DNA of 64,000 nucleotides from Nocardia rosealba (GTDB lineage Bacteria > Actinomycetota > Actinomycetes > Mycobacteriales > Mycobacteriaceae), in the NCBI RefSeq assembly GCF_020216065.1, contig NZ_JAIWNA010000008.1:124001-188000 (forward strand). The letters run 5' to 3'. The number at the start of each line of letters is the position of its first letter. Position 1 is the stretch's first letter. Positions 24,317 through 32,719 of this stretch are shown here, in pieces. The notes under the pieces were generated by a model that was not told the DNA's origin, made no database searches, and saw nothing but the letters and a program-made list of their open reading frames with translations. Position numbers and translations under genes: made by a program.

Positions 24317-24369
24317 TTGACACCCACCACTAAATGAGAGTTACTAACAAATGACAGTAGCTCTCATTT
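24317..24369 (+). promoter_or_regulatory. Promoter with long operator for the MFS-TetR operon
   Basis: TTGACA (24317-24322) and TACTAA (24342-24347) form a plausible promoter with a 19-base spacer. Overlapping it, AAATGAGAGTTACT (24332-24345) and AGTAGCTCTCATTT (24356-24369) are 14-bp arms with one mismatch and a 10-base spacer. It ends directly before the GGAGGAG ribosome site, so a bound repressor would cover the transcription start. The co-encoded TetR (25872) is the obvious candidate. Confidence 0.75.
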
Positions 24370-24379
24370 TGGAGGAGAT

Positions 24380-25882
24380 ATGCGAACCGACGACACCCGT
24401 CGCTGGCTGGCGCTCGGAGCGCTCGCCGTGGCGATGCTCACCATCGGGCTCGACGTCACCGTGCTCACGGTGGCCATCCCCACCCTCGCCGTCGACCTCG
24501 ACGCGAATACCGCTGCGCTGCAATGGTTCAGCAGCGCCTACACGCTCGCCCTCGCCGCGCTGATGCTGCCCGCGGGTGCGCTGGGCGACCGCTACGGGCG
24601 CAAGAAGGTCCTGCTGTGCGCGCTCGTGCTGTTCGGCCTCGCCTCGCTGGGCTGTGCCTTCGCGACCACCGCCGGGCAGCTCATCGCCGCGCGCGTGGTG
24701 CTCGGTATCGCCGCGGCCGCGATGATGCCGCTGTCGATGGCGGTGATCCCGGTGCTGTTCACCGACCAGGGGCAACGCCAGCGCGCGCTCACGGTGTGGG
24801 TCACCTCGACCGCCCTCGGGTTGCCGCTCGGACCCGTCGTCGGTGGCTGGCTGCTGCGCAACTTCTGGTGGGGTTCGGTCTTCCTCATCAATGTGCCGCT
24901 GGTGATCCTCGGCACGCTCGCCGTCGTCTTCCTCGTGCCGGAATCACGCGGCGACAAGGCCTTTCGCATCGATCTGCCCGGTGCCGTGCTGGCGGCGGCC
25001 GGAATGCTCGGGCTCACCTACGGTTTCATCCGGATCGGCGAATACGGATGGGGTGAAGCGGCGGCCTGGGCGATGATCGTCGCCGGTCTCGGTGCGCTCG
25101 CCGCGTTCGGATGGTGGCAGCGAAGGGCCGCGCATCCGCTGATCGATACGGCGCTGTTCGCCTCGCCCGGATTCCGCTGGGGCACAGCTATTTCGCTGAT
25201 GGTCAGCTTCGCCATGTTCGGCATGTTCTTCACCGTGCCGCAATACTTCCAGGCCGTCCTCGGCGTCGACGCGCTCGGCAGCGGACTGCGGTTGCTGCCG
25301 ATGATCGGCGGGCTGGTGATCGGCAGCAGGCTGGTGGATCTGCTGCTGCCACGCTGGGGTATCCGGGCGGTGCTCATCGCCGGATTCCTTGTGCTCGCGG
25401 CCGGCATCGGCCTCGGCGCGCTCACCCGCGTCGACAGCGGTTACGGACTCACCGCCACGTGGACGACGATTCTCGGCGCGGGCATGGGAATGGTGATGCC
25501 CGCGGCCATGGGATTGGCGATGAGCGAGCTCGACACCGCGCGATCCGGTTCGGGTTCGGCGCTGCTGCAAGCACTTCGGCAGGCCGGCGGCACCATCGGT
25601 GTCGCCGTGCTCGGCACCGTACTCGCCACCGTCTACCGCGCCGATCTCGGCGAACTGAACCGGCCGCCGATCTCCGACGGAGTCAATGCGGGAGTCACCG
25701 CGACCGCACACGACCCCGTCGCACTGCGGGAGGTGCGGCACGCCTTCGTGCTCGGCATGGACACCATGCTCGGTGTGTGCGCGGTGGGATGTCTGCTCGC
25801 GGCTGTCCTGGTGGCGCTGGCCTTCGGGCGGCGCCACTCCGTGACAGCCGACGATGCGGCAGAATCGCTGCATGTCGGTTGA
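24380..25882 (+). CDS. MFS transporter, DHA2 drug-exporter type (14 TM)
   Basis: The 500-residue protein has about 14 spans. Family signatures are GLDVTVLTVAIPTLAVDL in TM1, GALGDRYGRKKVLL (motif A), and ALGLPLGPVVGGWLL (motif C of drug:proton antiporters). It should export a hydrophobic or cationic compound. The ATG follows GGAGGAG, and a large dyad covers the promoter. The 3' end overlaps the start of a TetR gene by 11 bases, giving a self-regulated exporter-repressor operon. It is not closely similar to the DHA2 protein at 6013. Confidence 0.92.
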   Translation: MRTDDTRRWLALGALAVAMLTIGLDVTVLTVAIPTLAVDLDANTAALQWFSSAYTLALAALMLPAGALGDRYGRKKVLLCALVLFGLASLGCAFATTAGQLIAARVVLGIAAAAMMPLSMAVIPVLFTDQGQRQRALTVWVTSTALGLPLGPVVGGWLLRNFWWGSVFLINVPLVILGTLAVVFLVPESRGDKAFRIDLPGAVLAAAGMLGLTYGFIRIGEYGWGEAAAWAMIVAGLGALAAFGWWQRRAAHPLIDTALFASPGFRWGTAISLMVSFAMFGMFFTVPQYFQAVLGVDALGSGLRLLPMIGGLVIGSRLVDLLLPRWGIRAVLIAGFLVLAAGIGLGALTRVDSGYGLTATWTTILGAGMGMVMPAAMGLAMSELDTARSGSGSALLQALRQAGGTIGVAVLGTVLATVYRADLGELNRPPISDGVNAGVTATAHDPVALREVRHAFVLGMDTMLGVCAVGCLLAAVLVALAFGRRHSVTADDAAESLHVG

Positions 25883-26468
25883 GACGTCGTTGCGCGCGCG
25901 GAAGAAGGAGCGGACCCGTCGAACCATCCGGCTCGAGGCGTTCCGCCTGTTCCGGGAGCAGGGCTACACCGTGACGACCGTCGAACAGATCGCCGCGGCC
26001 GCCGAGGTCTCCCCGAGCACCTTCTTCCGCTACTTCCCGACCAAGGAACAGCTCGTCATGGCCGACGACCAGGATGCGCTGATGATCGAGGCGCTGGCGG
26101 CGCAACCACGGGGTCAGAACCCGCTCACCGCGGTCCGCCGGGCCACCGAGGCGGTGTACGCCTCGATGTCGGCCGAGGATGCCGCCTTCGAACAGGAACG
26201 GCAGAAGCTGCTCTACCACCTGCCGGAACTGCGCTCGGCGATCGGCCTGGAATTCCAGCGAAGCATCGACCTGGCCGCCCAGTTACTCGCCGATTACACC
26301 GGCCGCCCCGTCGACGACTTCGAGGTGCGGGTGGCGGCCGGGGCGATGGTCGGTGCGATGCTGGGCATCGTCACCACCGGGCCGGTCGACGCGACCAAGG
26401 TCGGCCACGCCCTCGACCTGCTCGAGGCGGGCCTGCCGTTCGACGACGACAGGCCGACGACCTCCTAG
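25872..26468 (+). CDS. TetR-family transcriptional regulator
   Basis: The 198-residue protein begins MSVETSLRARKKERTRRTIRLEAFRLF and has the helix-turn-helix YTVTTVEQIAAAAEVSPSTFFRYFPTKEQL at about residues 32-61. It overlaps the exporter gene and has no ribosome site of its own, so it is translated by coupling; an in-frame ATG at 25854 is an alternative start. It probably binds the 24332-24369 operator. Its stop overlaps tail-to-tail by four bases with the SnoaL-like gene on the other strand, both stops being read from CTAG-containing sequence. Confidence 0.9.
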   Translation: MSVETSLRARKKERTRRTIRLEAFRLFREQGYTVTTVEQIAAAAEVSPSTFFRYFPTKEQLVMADDQDALMIEALAAQPRGQNPLTAVRRATEAVYASMSAEDAAFEQERQKLLYHLPELRSAIGLEFQRSIDLAAQLLADYTGRPVDDFEVRVAAGAMVGAMLGIVTTGPVDATKVGHALDLLEAGLPFDDDRPTTS

Positions 26469-27160
26469 TCGGCCTTGCCGTGCTGCACCGGGCAGCCGTG
26501 GGCCAGCGGGCCGAGCAGCTGGTTGTTGTCGTAGAAGTGCTCGAGCTCGACGATGCGCAGGTCCTCGGTGACGCGGGCGATGGTCACGCCGTACATCTCG
26601 ATCTGCTCACCGGTGGGCTGGTGGCCCTTGTACTCGCCGTCGTACTTGCCCCAGTGCCGCCAGCGGAAGCTCACCGTCGGCGGGCCCGACAGCACCTCGA
26701 GCACCTCCCAGAAGAAGCCGCCGGGGAAGGCCGTGTGGAAGATCTTGTGCGAGGACTCGAAGGTCTCGTTCGCCGACTCGTAGTACGGGTTGTCGCCGAT
26801 CAGGATGTTGTAGCTGCCGATCCGCGCGAATTCCTCCGCGTCCTGCCACACACCGCCGTTGACCCGGCCGCGGTACTGCTCGGCGACCACCGACAGCCAG
26901 GTGGCGGGGTCGGCCTTGTGCGAGACCTCCATCTCGAAGACCTTCACCAGGTCCTCGACGATGGCCTCGAGCGAACCGGGCGCGTGCTGGGCGACGCGCT
27001 CGCGGGGGATCACCTCGTGGCTCAGTTCGTAGTCGGGAACGTTGCCGCGCCACTGGTCGGGAGTCGCCGCGGCGATCACCGCCTCGCGGCCCTGCAGCCA
27101 AAGCGGGGCCTCCGGCTCGGGATTCTGATCGTCGCGCGTATCAGTCACGTCCACAGTCAT
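26465..27160 (-). CDS. SnoaL-like / NTF2-fold protein
   Basis: The 231-residue protein contains a SnoaL-like (NTF2 cone-fold) domain, seen in EEFARIGSYNILIGDNPYY, the FRWRHWG strand and the closing ITIAR...LRIVELEHFYDNNQLL-type pattern (ethyl tert-butyl/ester cyclase relatives). Members are hydrolases, cyclases, isomerases or simply ligand binders. No catalytic residue can be assigned with safety. The ATG at 27160 is used because the longer reading would cross the promoter at 27243-27271. It lies downstream of phenylalanine hydroxylase on the same strand but with its own promoter, so a shared pathway is uncertain. Confidence 0.7.
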   Translation of the reverse strand: MTVDVTDTRDDQNPEPEAPLWLQGREAVIAAATPDQWRGNVPDYELSHEVIPRERVAQHAPGSLEAIVEDLVKVFEMEVSHKADPATWLSVVAEQYRGRVNGGVWQDAEEFARIGSYNILIGDNPYYESANETFESSHKIFHTAFPGGFFWEVLEVLSGPPTVSFRWRHWGKYDGEYKGHQPTGEQIEMYGVTIARVTEDLRIVELEHFYDNNQLLGPLAHGCPVQHGKAD

Positions 27161-27242
27161 ATTCGGTCTACCCGACCCTTTCGCAAAGCTTGAAGAACGG
27201 GTCGAACCTACCGCCGCGACTTTGCCCGCGCGCACCGTGGTC

Positions 27243-27271
27243 CCATTATGTGAGACGCGCGGAATTGCCAA
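27243..27271 (-). promoter_or_regulatory. Sigma-70-type promoter for the SnoaL-like gene
   Basis: On the minus strand TTGGCA (27271-27266) and TAATGG (27248-27243) are separated by 17 bases, giving a leader of roughly 75 bases before the ATG at 27160. Confidence 0.6.
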
Positions 27272-27301
27272 GTATATTCTGCGCCAACGGTTTACAGCCG
27301 A

Positions 27302-28198
27302 CTATGCGGCGGGGTGGGCACGCCCGCCGAGTCGAGCCGGGGTGTCGTCGTCCATGGTCGCGAAGAATTCGCCGAGCACGTCCACGAGCTGATCCACCGA
27401 GTCCGCACAGAACAGCACCGGCTGATAATGGGTGATGTCGTAGCTGATGGTGCCCATCTGCGCCACGTCGAGCGGGCGCAGCGTCGCCTGGCGGAATTCG
27501 TCGATCTCGCCGTAGGACGACAGCAAACCCGCCCCGTAACAACGGATCTGTCCGTCTTCGCGAACCACGCCGAATTCCAGCGAGAACCAGAACACGTCGG
27601 CGAGGAACTTCAGCGCGGCATCGGTCTCCAGCCGCCCGACCGCCGCGCCGACGGTCTCGTACAGACTCGCGAAGCGCGGACTCGCCAGCTGATTGGCGTG
27701 CCCGATGATCTCGTGGATCGCGTCGGGTTCCGGCGTGTACAGCGGGGCCGAATGGTGGCGGATGTACTGGGTGGAGTGGAAGGTGCGGTCCGCGAACGAA
27801 CCGAAGAACTCACGCAGCGGAACCAGCCCGGCGGCGGGCACGTACCGGAAACCGGTGAGTGGATACAGCAGCCGCGAGACCTCGTCGAGCTGGGGGATGT
27901 GATCGCGCGGCAGGGCGAGCCGGGCGGCCGCCTCGCGCACCTCACGGCAGGCGTACACCTCGTGCTTGCGGGCCAGCTCGGCCGAGGCGATCCGCCAGAC
28001 CTGCTGCTCGTCGTCGGTGTAGTCGATGTTCGGGACGTGGTTGCCCGGCTGGTAGTCGAGGGCGAGCGCGGCGATGGCATTGCGCCTGGCGCGGTAGTGC
28101 TCGTCGTCGACGCCGGGGTGGTCGTCACTCAGGTGCACAGTGACGTCGCCGTCGCGCTCGCGCGTCACCGGCGAATACAGCTGGGCCTCGGTGAACAT
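27302..28198 (-). CDS. phhA: Phenylalanine 4-monooxygenase (pterin-dependent)
   Basis: The 298-residue protein is a bacterial aromatic amino acid hydroxylase without the regulatory ACT domain. The non-haem iron triad is complete: His162 and His167 in IHEIIGH, and Glu208 in FWFSLEFG. HVPNIDYTDDEQQVWR and the PLTGFRYVPAAGLVPLREFF segment are typical of the catalytic domain. It converts phenylalanine to tyrosine with tetrahydropterin and O2. No pterin carbinolamine dehydratase lies next to it. The start is the ATG at 28198 behind TTGAGGC. Gene order gives no further pathway clue. Confidence 0.94.
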   Translation of the reverse strand: MFTEAQLYSPVTRERDGDVTVHLSDDHPGVDDEHYRARRNAIAALALDYQPGNHVPNIDYTDDEQQVWRIASAELARKHEVYACREVREAAARLALPRDHIPQLDEVSRLLYPLTGFRYVPAAGLVPLREFFGSFADRTFHSTQYIRHHSAPLYTPEPDAIHEIIGHANQLASPRFASLYETVGAAVGRLETDAALKFLADVFWFSLEFGVVREDGQIRCYGAGLLSSYGEIDEFRQATLRPLDVAQMGTISYDITHYQPVLFCADSVDQLVDVLGEFFATMDDDTPARLGGRAHPAA

Positions 28199-28255
28199 GC
28201 CTCAAGGCAAGCACCGCTGGCGCGGCGCGACAACACACCGGTGCGCAACTACGCA

Positions 28256-28267
28256 AACTGCACAGTT
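28256..28267. promoter_or_regulatory. Palindrome in the phhA/vapB divergent region
   Basis: AACTG-CA-CAGTT is a 12-bp dyad about 58 bases upstream of phhA and 90 bases upstream of the antitoxin-like gene. A regulator site is likely, identity unknown. The VapB-like RHH protein or an aromatic-responsive regulator are candidates. Confidence 0.4.
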
Positions 28268-28357
28268 CGCCCGCCCGAATTCGGTAACGACGCGGTGAAA
28301 CGGCGGACGCGCCGACCGCGCATCGCGCAAGATTGCGTTTGTACCCGAGGAGGATGC

Positions 28358-28576
28358 TTGCGAAGCCTGCGGATAGATCTCGATCAAGAACTGCTGGATG
28401 CCGCTGCCGAGATCATGGGCACGGCCGACAGCAACACCACCGTCAACGAGGCATTGCGGCGGATCGTCGTGCACGAGCGCCAGCTGCGCAACCTCGAACG
28501 GCTGATGGCCGACTCGGTGTTCAGTCCGGAACCGCACGATATCGACACGGATTCGCCCGCGGTGGCTGAGCGGTAG
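28358..28576 (+). CDS. Orphan VapB-type ribbon-helix-helix antitoxin
   Basis: A 72-residue frame starts at a TTG (28358) four bases after GAGGAGG and encodes LRSLRIDLDQELLDAAAEIMGTADSNTTVNEALRRIV, the VapB family's N-terminal strand and two helices. An acidic tail follows. VapB proteins bind operator DNA and neutralise PIN-domain RNases. Here no VapC follows: the next gene, radC, starts 60 bases later. The ATG at 28354 is in another frame and too close to the ribosome site. It may be a relic antitoxin, or regulate other loci. Confidence 0.8.
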   Translation: MRSLRIDLDQELLDAAAEIMGTADSNTTVNEALRRIVVHERQLRNLERLMADSVFSPEPHDIDTDSPAVAER

Positions 28577-28636
28577 CCGAACCTGTCGGTGCCCTCTGCG
28601 AGTATCGGTCTCGTCACCGATGACGTAGGGGGGAAT

Positions 28637-29305
28637 GTGTCGGTACCGATCGCGAATCTGCCCGTCGCCCAGCGCCCGCGTGAGCGTTTGCTCGCGCTCG
28701 GCCCACACGTGCTCACCGACGCCGAATTGCTCGCGCTGCTGCTCGGTCAGGGCACGCGCGGGCAGTCCGCACTCGAACTCGCCGCCCACCTGCTCGCCGA
28801 ATACGGCGGTCTGGCCGAACTCGCCGCCGCCCGCCCCGAGGAGCTGGCATCGCAGGCCGGGATCGGCCCGGCCAAGGCCGCCGCCGTGATCGCGGCGTTC
28901 CACCTCGGCACCCGTTCGCGAACCAGCGAACCGGTACCGAGGCTCACCGCACCCGACGACATCGCACGCGCCGCCGCCCCGCTGTTCGCCGGCGCCCGCG
29001 TGGAACGCCTGCTCGTCCTGATCTGCGACACCCAGAACCGCCTGCGCCACCGGGTTTTCGTCGCCGAGGGCGCCATCGACCACGTAGCGGTCCCCGTCCG
29101 CGAAATCCTCAACACCGTCCTGCGCCACGACGGCCGAGCCTTCGCCGTAGTCCACAACCACCCCTCCGGCGACCCCGCCCCCAGCCCGGACGACCGCCGA
29201 GCCAGCACCCTCCTGTACCAGGCCGCCGCCACAGTCGGCCTCCGCTACCTCGACCACGTCGTCATAGCGGGCGAGAACTGGGCGAGGGCCGCACCGTATC
29301 CGTGA
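28637..29305 (+). CDS. radC: RadC/JAB-domain protein
   Basis: The 222-residue protein has an N-terminal helix-hairpin-helix region (QAGIGPAKAAAVIAAF, residues about 71-90) and a C-terminal JAB/MPN metalloprotease-like domain. The latter carries the zinc motif HNHPSGDPAPSPDD. Despite the name, the DNA-repair role of RadC is unproven. I chose the GTG at 28637, which follows GGGGGGAAT. The last 200 bases of the gene are strongly C-over-G on the coding strand, and only 14 bases separate it from the convergent sphingomyelinase-like gene. Confidence 0.92.
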   Translation: MSVPIANLPVAQRPRERLLALGPHVLTDAELLALLLGQGTRGQSALELAAHLLAEYGGLAELAAARPEELASQAGIGPAKAAAVIAAFHLGTRSRTSEPVPRLTAPDDIARAAAPLFAGARVERLLVLICDTQNRLRHRVFVAEGAIDHVAVPVREILNTVLRHDGRAFAVVHNHPSGDPAPSPDDRRASTLLYQAAATVGLRYLDHVVIAGENWARAAPYP

Positions 29306-29319
29306 CCGTCTTCGCCACG

Positions 29320-30279
29320 TCAGCCGGTGTAGCCGAAGACCGGGTAGTGGTCGCTGTAGTCGGTGTAGGTGTAGGTGGTGCCGTCGGCGGTGACGCTCCA
29401 GCTCGGGCTCTTGGCTCGACGGGTTTCGTTGACATAGCGGTCGGGCACCGGGTGGCCCTTGATGGGAAGCACGTAATCGAGGTGCTCCGAGGCGTATTCG
29501 GGGCCGTACTGGTCGCGGCAGACGGAATTGTCCGCGCAGTCCCAGGAGAACTCGTGACCGGTGTGCTGGGGGCCTACGGCAGCGAGATCGGCCAGCATGG
29601 CGCCGTATTCGGGGCTGGCTTCGATCACGTTCATATCGCCCGCGACATACACCGGCTCATCGGCCGGAATCCGCTCCGCGGCGAGGAAGGCCTTGATCTG
29701 TGCGCGCTGTTTCGCCCGCACCTGAGCGGGCTGGCCCAAGCTGCACCCGTCGTCCTCGGACTGCATGTGCGTGCCGATCACGTGCACCGGACCGCCGGGC
29801 GCGGCGAGCTTCACATACGCGAAGCCCTTGTTGGAGAACCAGTCCGCGCCACACGCGTCCTTGTATACGAACTGCACCTTGCGGCTGATCGGCCACCGGC
29901 TCGCGATCGCGACACCGCCGTCCTCGGGGGTGGTTGCGGAGTACGAGCCCTGGGTGGCGTCCCAGCCGGAGCGGGTGCGCCCGACCACCGGGGTCTGATT
30001 CGGGAAGTCCCGCTTCAGGTTGTTCAGCAATTGGTCGCCCGCCTCGTTGTGGAACAGCTCTTGAAGCACCACGACGTCCTGCCCCGCGAGGACGTTCTGC
30101 TGCGAGATGAGGTCGGCGCGCTGCTCCTGTCCCCAGTTCGGGTAGAGCGCCTCGGCGAGCATGAAGACGTTGTAGGAGGCGATCTTCGGATCTGACTTCG
30201 GCGCCGCATCCGCGGGGACGGCGACGGGCAGGAGGGCGGCTGCGCCACAGACCACGGCGAGTGTCAATCGTTTGAACAT
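29320..30279 (-). CDS. Secreted sphingomyelinase C-like phosphodiesterase
   Basis: The 319-residue protein has a signal peptide (cleavage near ADAAP) and an endonuclease/exonuclease/phosphatase domain of the bacterial neutral sphingomyelinase type. In order it shows SYNVFML, VVLQELF with the metal-ligand Glu, THMQSEDDGC, GDMNV with catalytic Asp and Asn, SEHLDYVLP, and YSDHYPVFG with the catalytic His. It is expected to hydrolyse phosphodiester lipids outside the cell. Other members of this fold are phosphatases or nucleases, so the lipid specificity is a family-based inference. It converges with radC. Confidence 0.88.
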   Translation of the reverse strand: MFKRLTLAVVCGAAALLPVAVPADAAPKSDPKIASYNVFMLAEALYPNWGQEQRADLISQQNVLAGQDVVVLQELFHNEAGDQLLNNLKRDFPNQTPVVGRTRSGWDATQGSYSATTPEDGGVAIASRWPISRKVQFVYKDACGADWFSNKGFAYVKLAAPGGPVHVIGTHMQSEDDGCSLGQPAQVRAKQRAQIKAFLAAERIPADEPVYVAGDMNVIEASPEYGAMLADLAAVGPQHTGHEFSWDCADNSVCRDQYGPEYASEHLDYVLPIKGHPVPDRYVNETRRAKSPSWSVTADGTTYTYTDYSDHYPVFGYTG

Positions 30280-30288
30280 GAGGCAGTT

Positions 30289-30302
30289 TGGTCACATGAC
30301 CA
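30289..30302. promoter_or_regulatory. Dyad upstream of the sphingomyelinase-like gene
   Basis: TGGTCA-CA-TGACCA lies ten bases before the start codon, where it could block initiation. Its arms resemble GntR/FadR-type half-sites, which is only suggestive. Confidence 0.45.
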
Positions 30303-30399
30303 GTTCTGCGACGACCGCTAGAGCGTCCCGACATCGAATCGTTACACGGAACGTAAATTTGTAAGCCCTGGTTCAGGACCTGTTGGTGCCGAGTGCGGC

Positions 30400-31341
30400 C
30401 TATCGATACCGGGCGGCCGCGTCGAGGACGGCGGTGCGATACGAGCGGCCGAACAGGACGGCGTGAACCAGGAGCAGGGGAAGTTGATGGAGTGGGATGC
30501 GCTCCTGCCAGCCCGCCTCGAGCTGATGGATTTCGTTGTAGGCGGCGATGATTCGGGAGAGGTGGGGCGCGCCGCCGAAGAGGAAGAGTGTGGCCAGGTC
30601 GGTTTCGCGGTGGCCACCGTGCGCGGCGGGATCGATCAGCCATGGGGTGTCGGGCGGGCCCCAGAGAATGTTGCCGGGCCAGAGGTCGCCGTGGATTCGG
30701 GACGGCGGTTCGGCGGGGGCTTCGAGGTGGATCGACTCGACGGCAGTGGTGTCGGCCGGGTCGAGTGCGCCCGCGTCGACGGCGAGGCGCAGGAGCGGAA
30801 GAATTCGGCGCTCTCGGAACCAGGTCGGCCAATCGTGGCCGGGGGTGTTGTCCTGCGGCAGGCTCCCGAGGTAACCGTCGACGGGAGCGCCGAATTCGGC
30901 CGTGCCGGCGTTGTGGAGACGAGCCAGTCCCGTGCCGAATCGTTCGGCGGCGGCCGGGGAGGGTTCGGCATGGTCGACCCATTCCATGAGCAGCAGGTCG
31001 TCGGAGACGGCGTAGACCTCGGGGATCGCGACACCGCCCGCCTCTCGCAGCCAGCGCAGGCCGCGTGCTTCGGCTGCGAAGAATCCCGGCGGTGCGGCAG
31101 TCGGCGTGCCGTCGGTAGGCGCGGCCGAGATACCGCCGGGCCAGGTTTTGAGGAACAGCTGGGTGCCGTCGTCGAGGCCGACGCGCTCGGCCACCGCGAT
31201 CGACCCACCGCCGACCGGGGTGGTGCGCAGGCGCTGATGCGCGAGGAAGGTCGGCAGCAGGTGCGGGTTGGCTCGCAGGTACGGCAAGTCCACGCCGCCA
31301 TCTTGCCCAGCGGAGTCGGCGCGCGCACGGATTCGCCTCAT
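30400..31341 (-). CDS. Fructosamine kinase family protein
   Basis: The protein has about 313 residues. A kinase-like fold is shown by FLKTWPGG with the ATP-site Lys, EARGLRWLREAG with the Glu partner, HGDLWPGNILWG with the catalytic Asp, and LIDPAAHGGHRETDLA with the metal-binding Asp. These are fructosamine-3-kinase hallmarks. Such kinases phosphorylate ketoamines on glycated proteins or small molecules so that they break down. The start is uncertain: an ATG at 31341, a GTG at 31353 and a GTG at 31293 are all in frame without a clear ribosome site. It diverges from CYP125 across a shared regulatory region. Confidence 0.87.
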   Translation of the reverse strand: MRRIRARADSAGQDGGVDLPYLRANPHLLPTFLAHQRLRTTPVGGGSIAVAERVGLDDGTQLFLKTWPGGISAAPTDGTPTAAPPGFFAAEARGLRWLREAGGVAIPEVYAVSDDLLLMEWVDHAEPSPAAAERFGTGLARLHNAGTAEFGAPVDGYLGSLPQDNTPGHDWPTWFRERRILPLLRLAVDAGALDPADTTAVESIHLEAPAEPPSRIHGDLWPGNILWGPPDTPWLIDPAAHGGHRETDLATLFLFGGAPHLSRIIAAYNEIHQLEAGWQERIPLHQLPLLLVHAVLFGRSYRTAVLDAAARYR

Positions 31342-31361
31342 CTTGTCGCCCACGTTTCATA

Positions 31362-31384
31362 AACAGGTATTACTAAAACCTGTT
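31362..31384. promoter_or_regulatory. 23-bp near-perfect palindrome between fructosamine kinase and CYP125
   Basis: AACAGGT (31362-31368) and ACCTGTT (31378-31384) are perfect arms. Inside, TTA and TAA (31370-31372 and 31374-31376) also mirror each other around a central C, so 20 of 22 paired positions match. This is a strong dimeric-repressor site. The TetR gene downstream of CYP125 is the closest candidate binder. Confidence 0.65.
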
Positions 31385-31414
31385 CACAAATGGGCGCGGC
31401 GTGGTTTCATCGAT

Positions 31415-31428
31415 CCGAACGTGTTCTA
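31415..31428. promoter_or_regulatory. KstR-like box ahead of CYP125
   Basis: CCGAACGTGTTCTA matches the published KstR pattern TNNAACNNGTTNNA at all fixed positions except the first T. It ends 33 bases before the chosen CYP125 start. KstR represses sterol side-chain genes, and CYP125 is a classical member of that regulon, so the match has biological sense. Confidence 0.7.
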
Positions 31429-31461
31429 CATCACGTTATGGAGTCAGCCGAAGGAGACACC

Positions 31462-32691
31462 GTGACCAGCACCGATATCCCCGCGGGATTCGATTTCACC
31501 GATCCCGACCTGCTCGCCGAGCGTCTGCCGATCGAGGAGTTCGCGCAACTGCGGCGCACGGCGCCGGTCTGGTGGTGCGCGCAGCCCGACCGGGCCAGCG
31601 GCTTCGACGACGGTGGCTACTGGGTGGTGTCGACGCTGGCCGACATCAAGGAGATCTCGAAGAACCCCGAGGACTTCTCCTCGCACGAGAACACCGCCAT
31701 CATCCGGTTCAACGAGGAAACCACCCGCGAGCAGATCGACATGCTCGCCAACATGCTCATGCTGAACCTTGACCCGCCGCAGCACACCAAGATCCGGCGC
31801 ATCGTGTCCAAGGGATTCACTCCCCGCGCGGTGGAGAACCTGCGTGCCGCGCTCACCGAACGGGCTGAACGCATCGTCTGGGAGGCCAAGAAGTCCGGCC
31901 GGGGCGATTTCGTGCAGCAGGTCGCGTGCGAGCTGCCCCTGCAGGCCATCGCCGAACTGCTCGGCGTGCCGCAGGAAGACCGGATGAAGCTGTTCGACTG
32001 GACCAACCAGATGATCTCCTACGACGACCCGGAGTTCGAGGGCAATCATCACACCGCCACCGCCGAGGTGATGGGCTACGCCTGGAACATGGCCGAGCAG
32101 CGGCGCGGTTGTCCGGCCTCCGACATCGTGACCCAGCTCGTGAACGCCGATGTCGACGGCGAGCACCTCGGCTCCGACGAGTTCGCGTTCTTCGTCATCC
32201 TGCTGGCGGTGGCCGGCAACGAGACCACCCGTAACTCGATCACCCACGGCATGAAGGCCTTCGTCGACAACCCTGAGCAGTGGGAGATCTACAAGGACCA
32301 GCGGCCGCGCACCGCGCCCGACGAGATCGTGCGCTGGGCCACCCCCGTGACCGCCTTCCAGCGCACCGCGACCCGCGACCTCGAGTTGGGCGGACAGCAG
32401 ATCAAGAAGGGCCAGCGCCTCGGATTGTTCTACAGCTCGGCCAATTTCGACGAGACCGCTTTCACCGACCCGTTCCGATTCGATGTGCTGCGCAACCCCA
32501 ATCCGCACGTCGGGTTCGGTGGCACCGGAACCCACTACTGTGTCGGCGCGAATCTGGCCCGCCTGGAGATCGACCTGATGTTCAATGCTCTTGCCGACGC
32601 GATGCCGAATCTGCGTCAGGTCGCCGAACCGGTGCGCTTGCGCAGCGGCTGGCTCAACGGCATCAAGCGGTGGGAAGTCGAATACTCTTGA
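31462..32691 (+). CDS. Cytochrome P450, CYP125-type steroid C26-monooxygenase
   Basis: The 409-residue P450 opens IPAGFDFTDPDLLAERLPIEEF and shares the long conserved strings of CYP125, such as FDDGGYWVVS, ACELPLQAIAELLGVPQED and RSGWLNGIK. The oxygen-activation motif AGNETT is at 251-256, ExxR at Glu288/Arg291, and the haem thiolate is Cys360 in FGGTGTHYC. CYP125 oxidises the terminal methyl of cholesterol or cholestenone to start side-chain breakdown. The GTG at 31462 follows AAGGAGA. A KstR-like box lies upstream. No other sterol genes are in the window, so this may be an extra or relocated paralogue. Confidence 0.92.
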   Translation: MTSTDIPAGFDFTDPDLLAERLPIEEFAQLRRTAPVWWCAQPDRASGFDDGGYWVVSTLADIKEISKNPEDFSSHENTAIIRFNEETTREQIDMLANMLMLNLDPPQHTKIRRIVSKGFTPRAVENLRAALTERAERIVWEAKKSGRGDFVQQVACELPLQAIAELLGVPQEDRMKLFDWTNQMISYDDPEFEGNHHTATAEVMGYAWNMAEQRRGCPASDIVTQLVNADVDGEHLGSDEFAFFVILLAVAGNETTRNSITHGMKAFVDNPEQWEIYKDQRPRTAPDEIVRWATPVTAFQRTATRDLELGGQQIKKGQRLGLFYSSANFDETAFTDPFRFDVLRNPNPHVGFGGTGTHYCVGANLARLEIDLMFNALADAMPNLRQVAEPVRLRSGWLNGIKRWEVEYS

Positions 32692-32719
32692 GCCCGAACA
32701 GTAGCGAGGGGGTGGCTGG

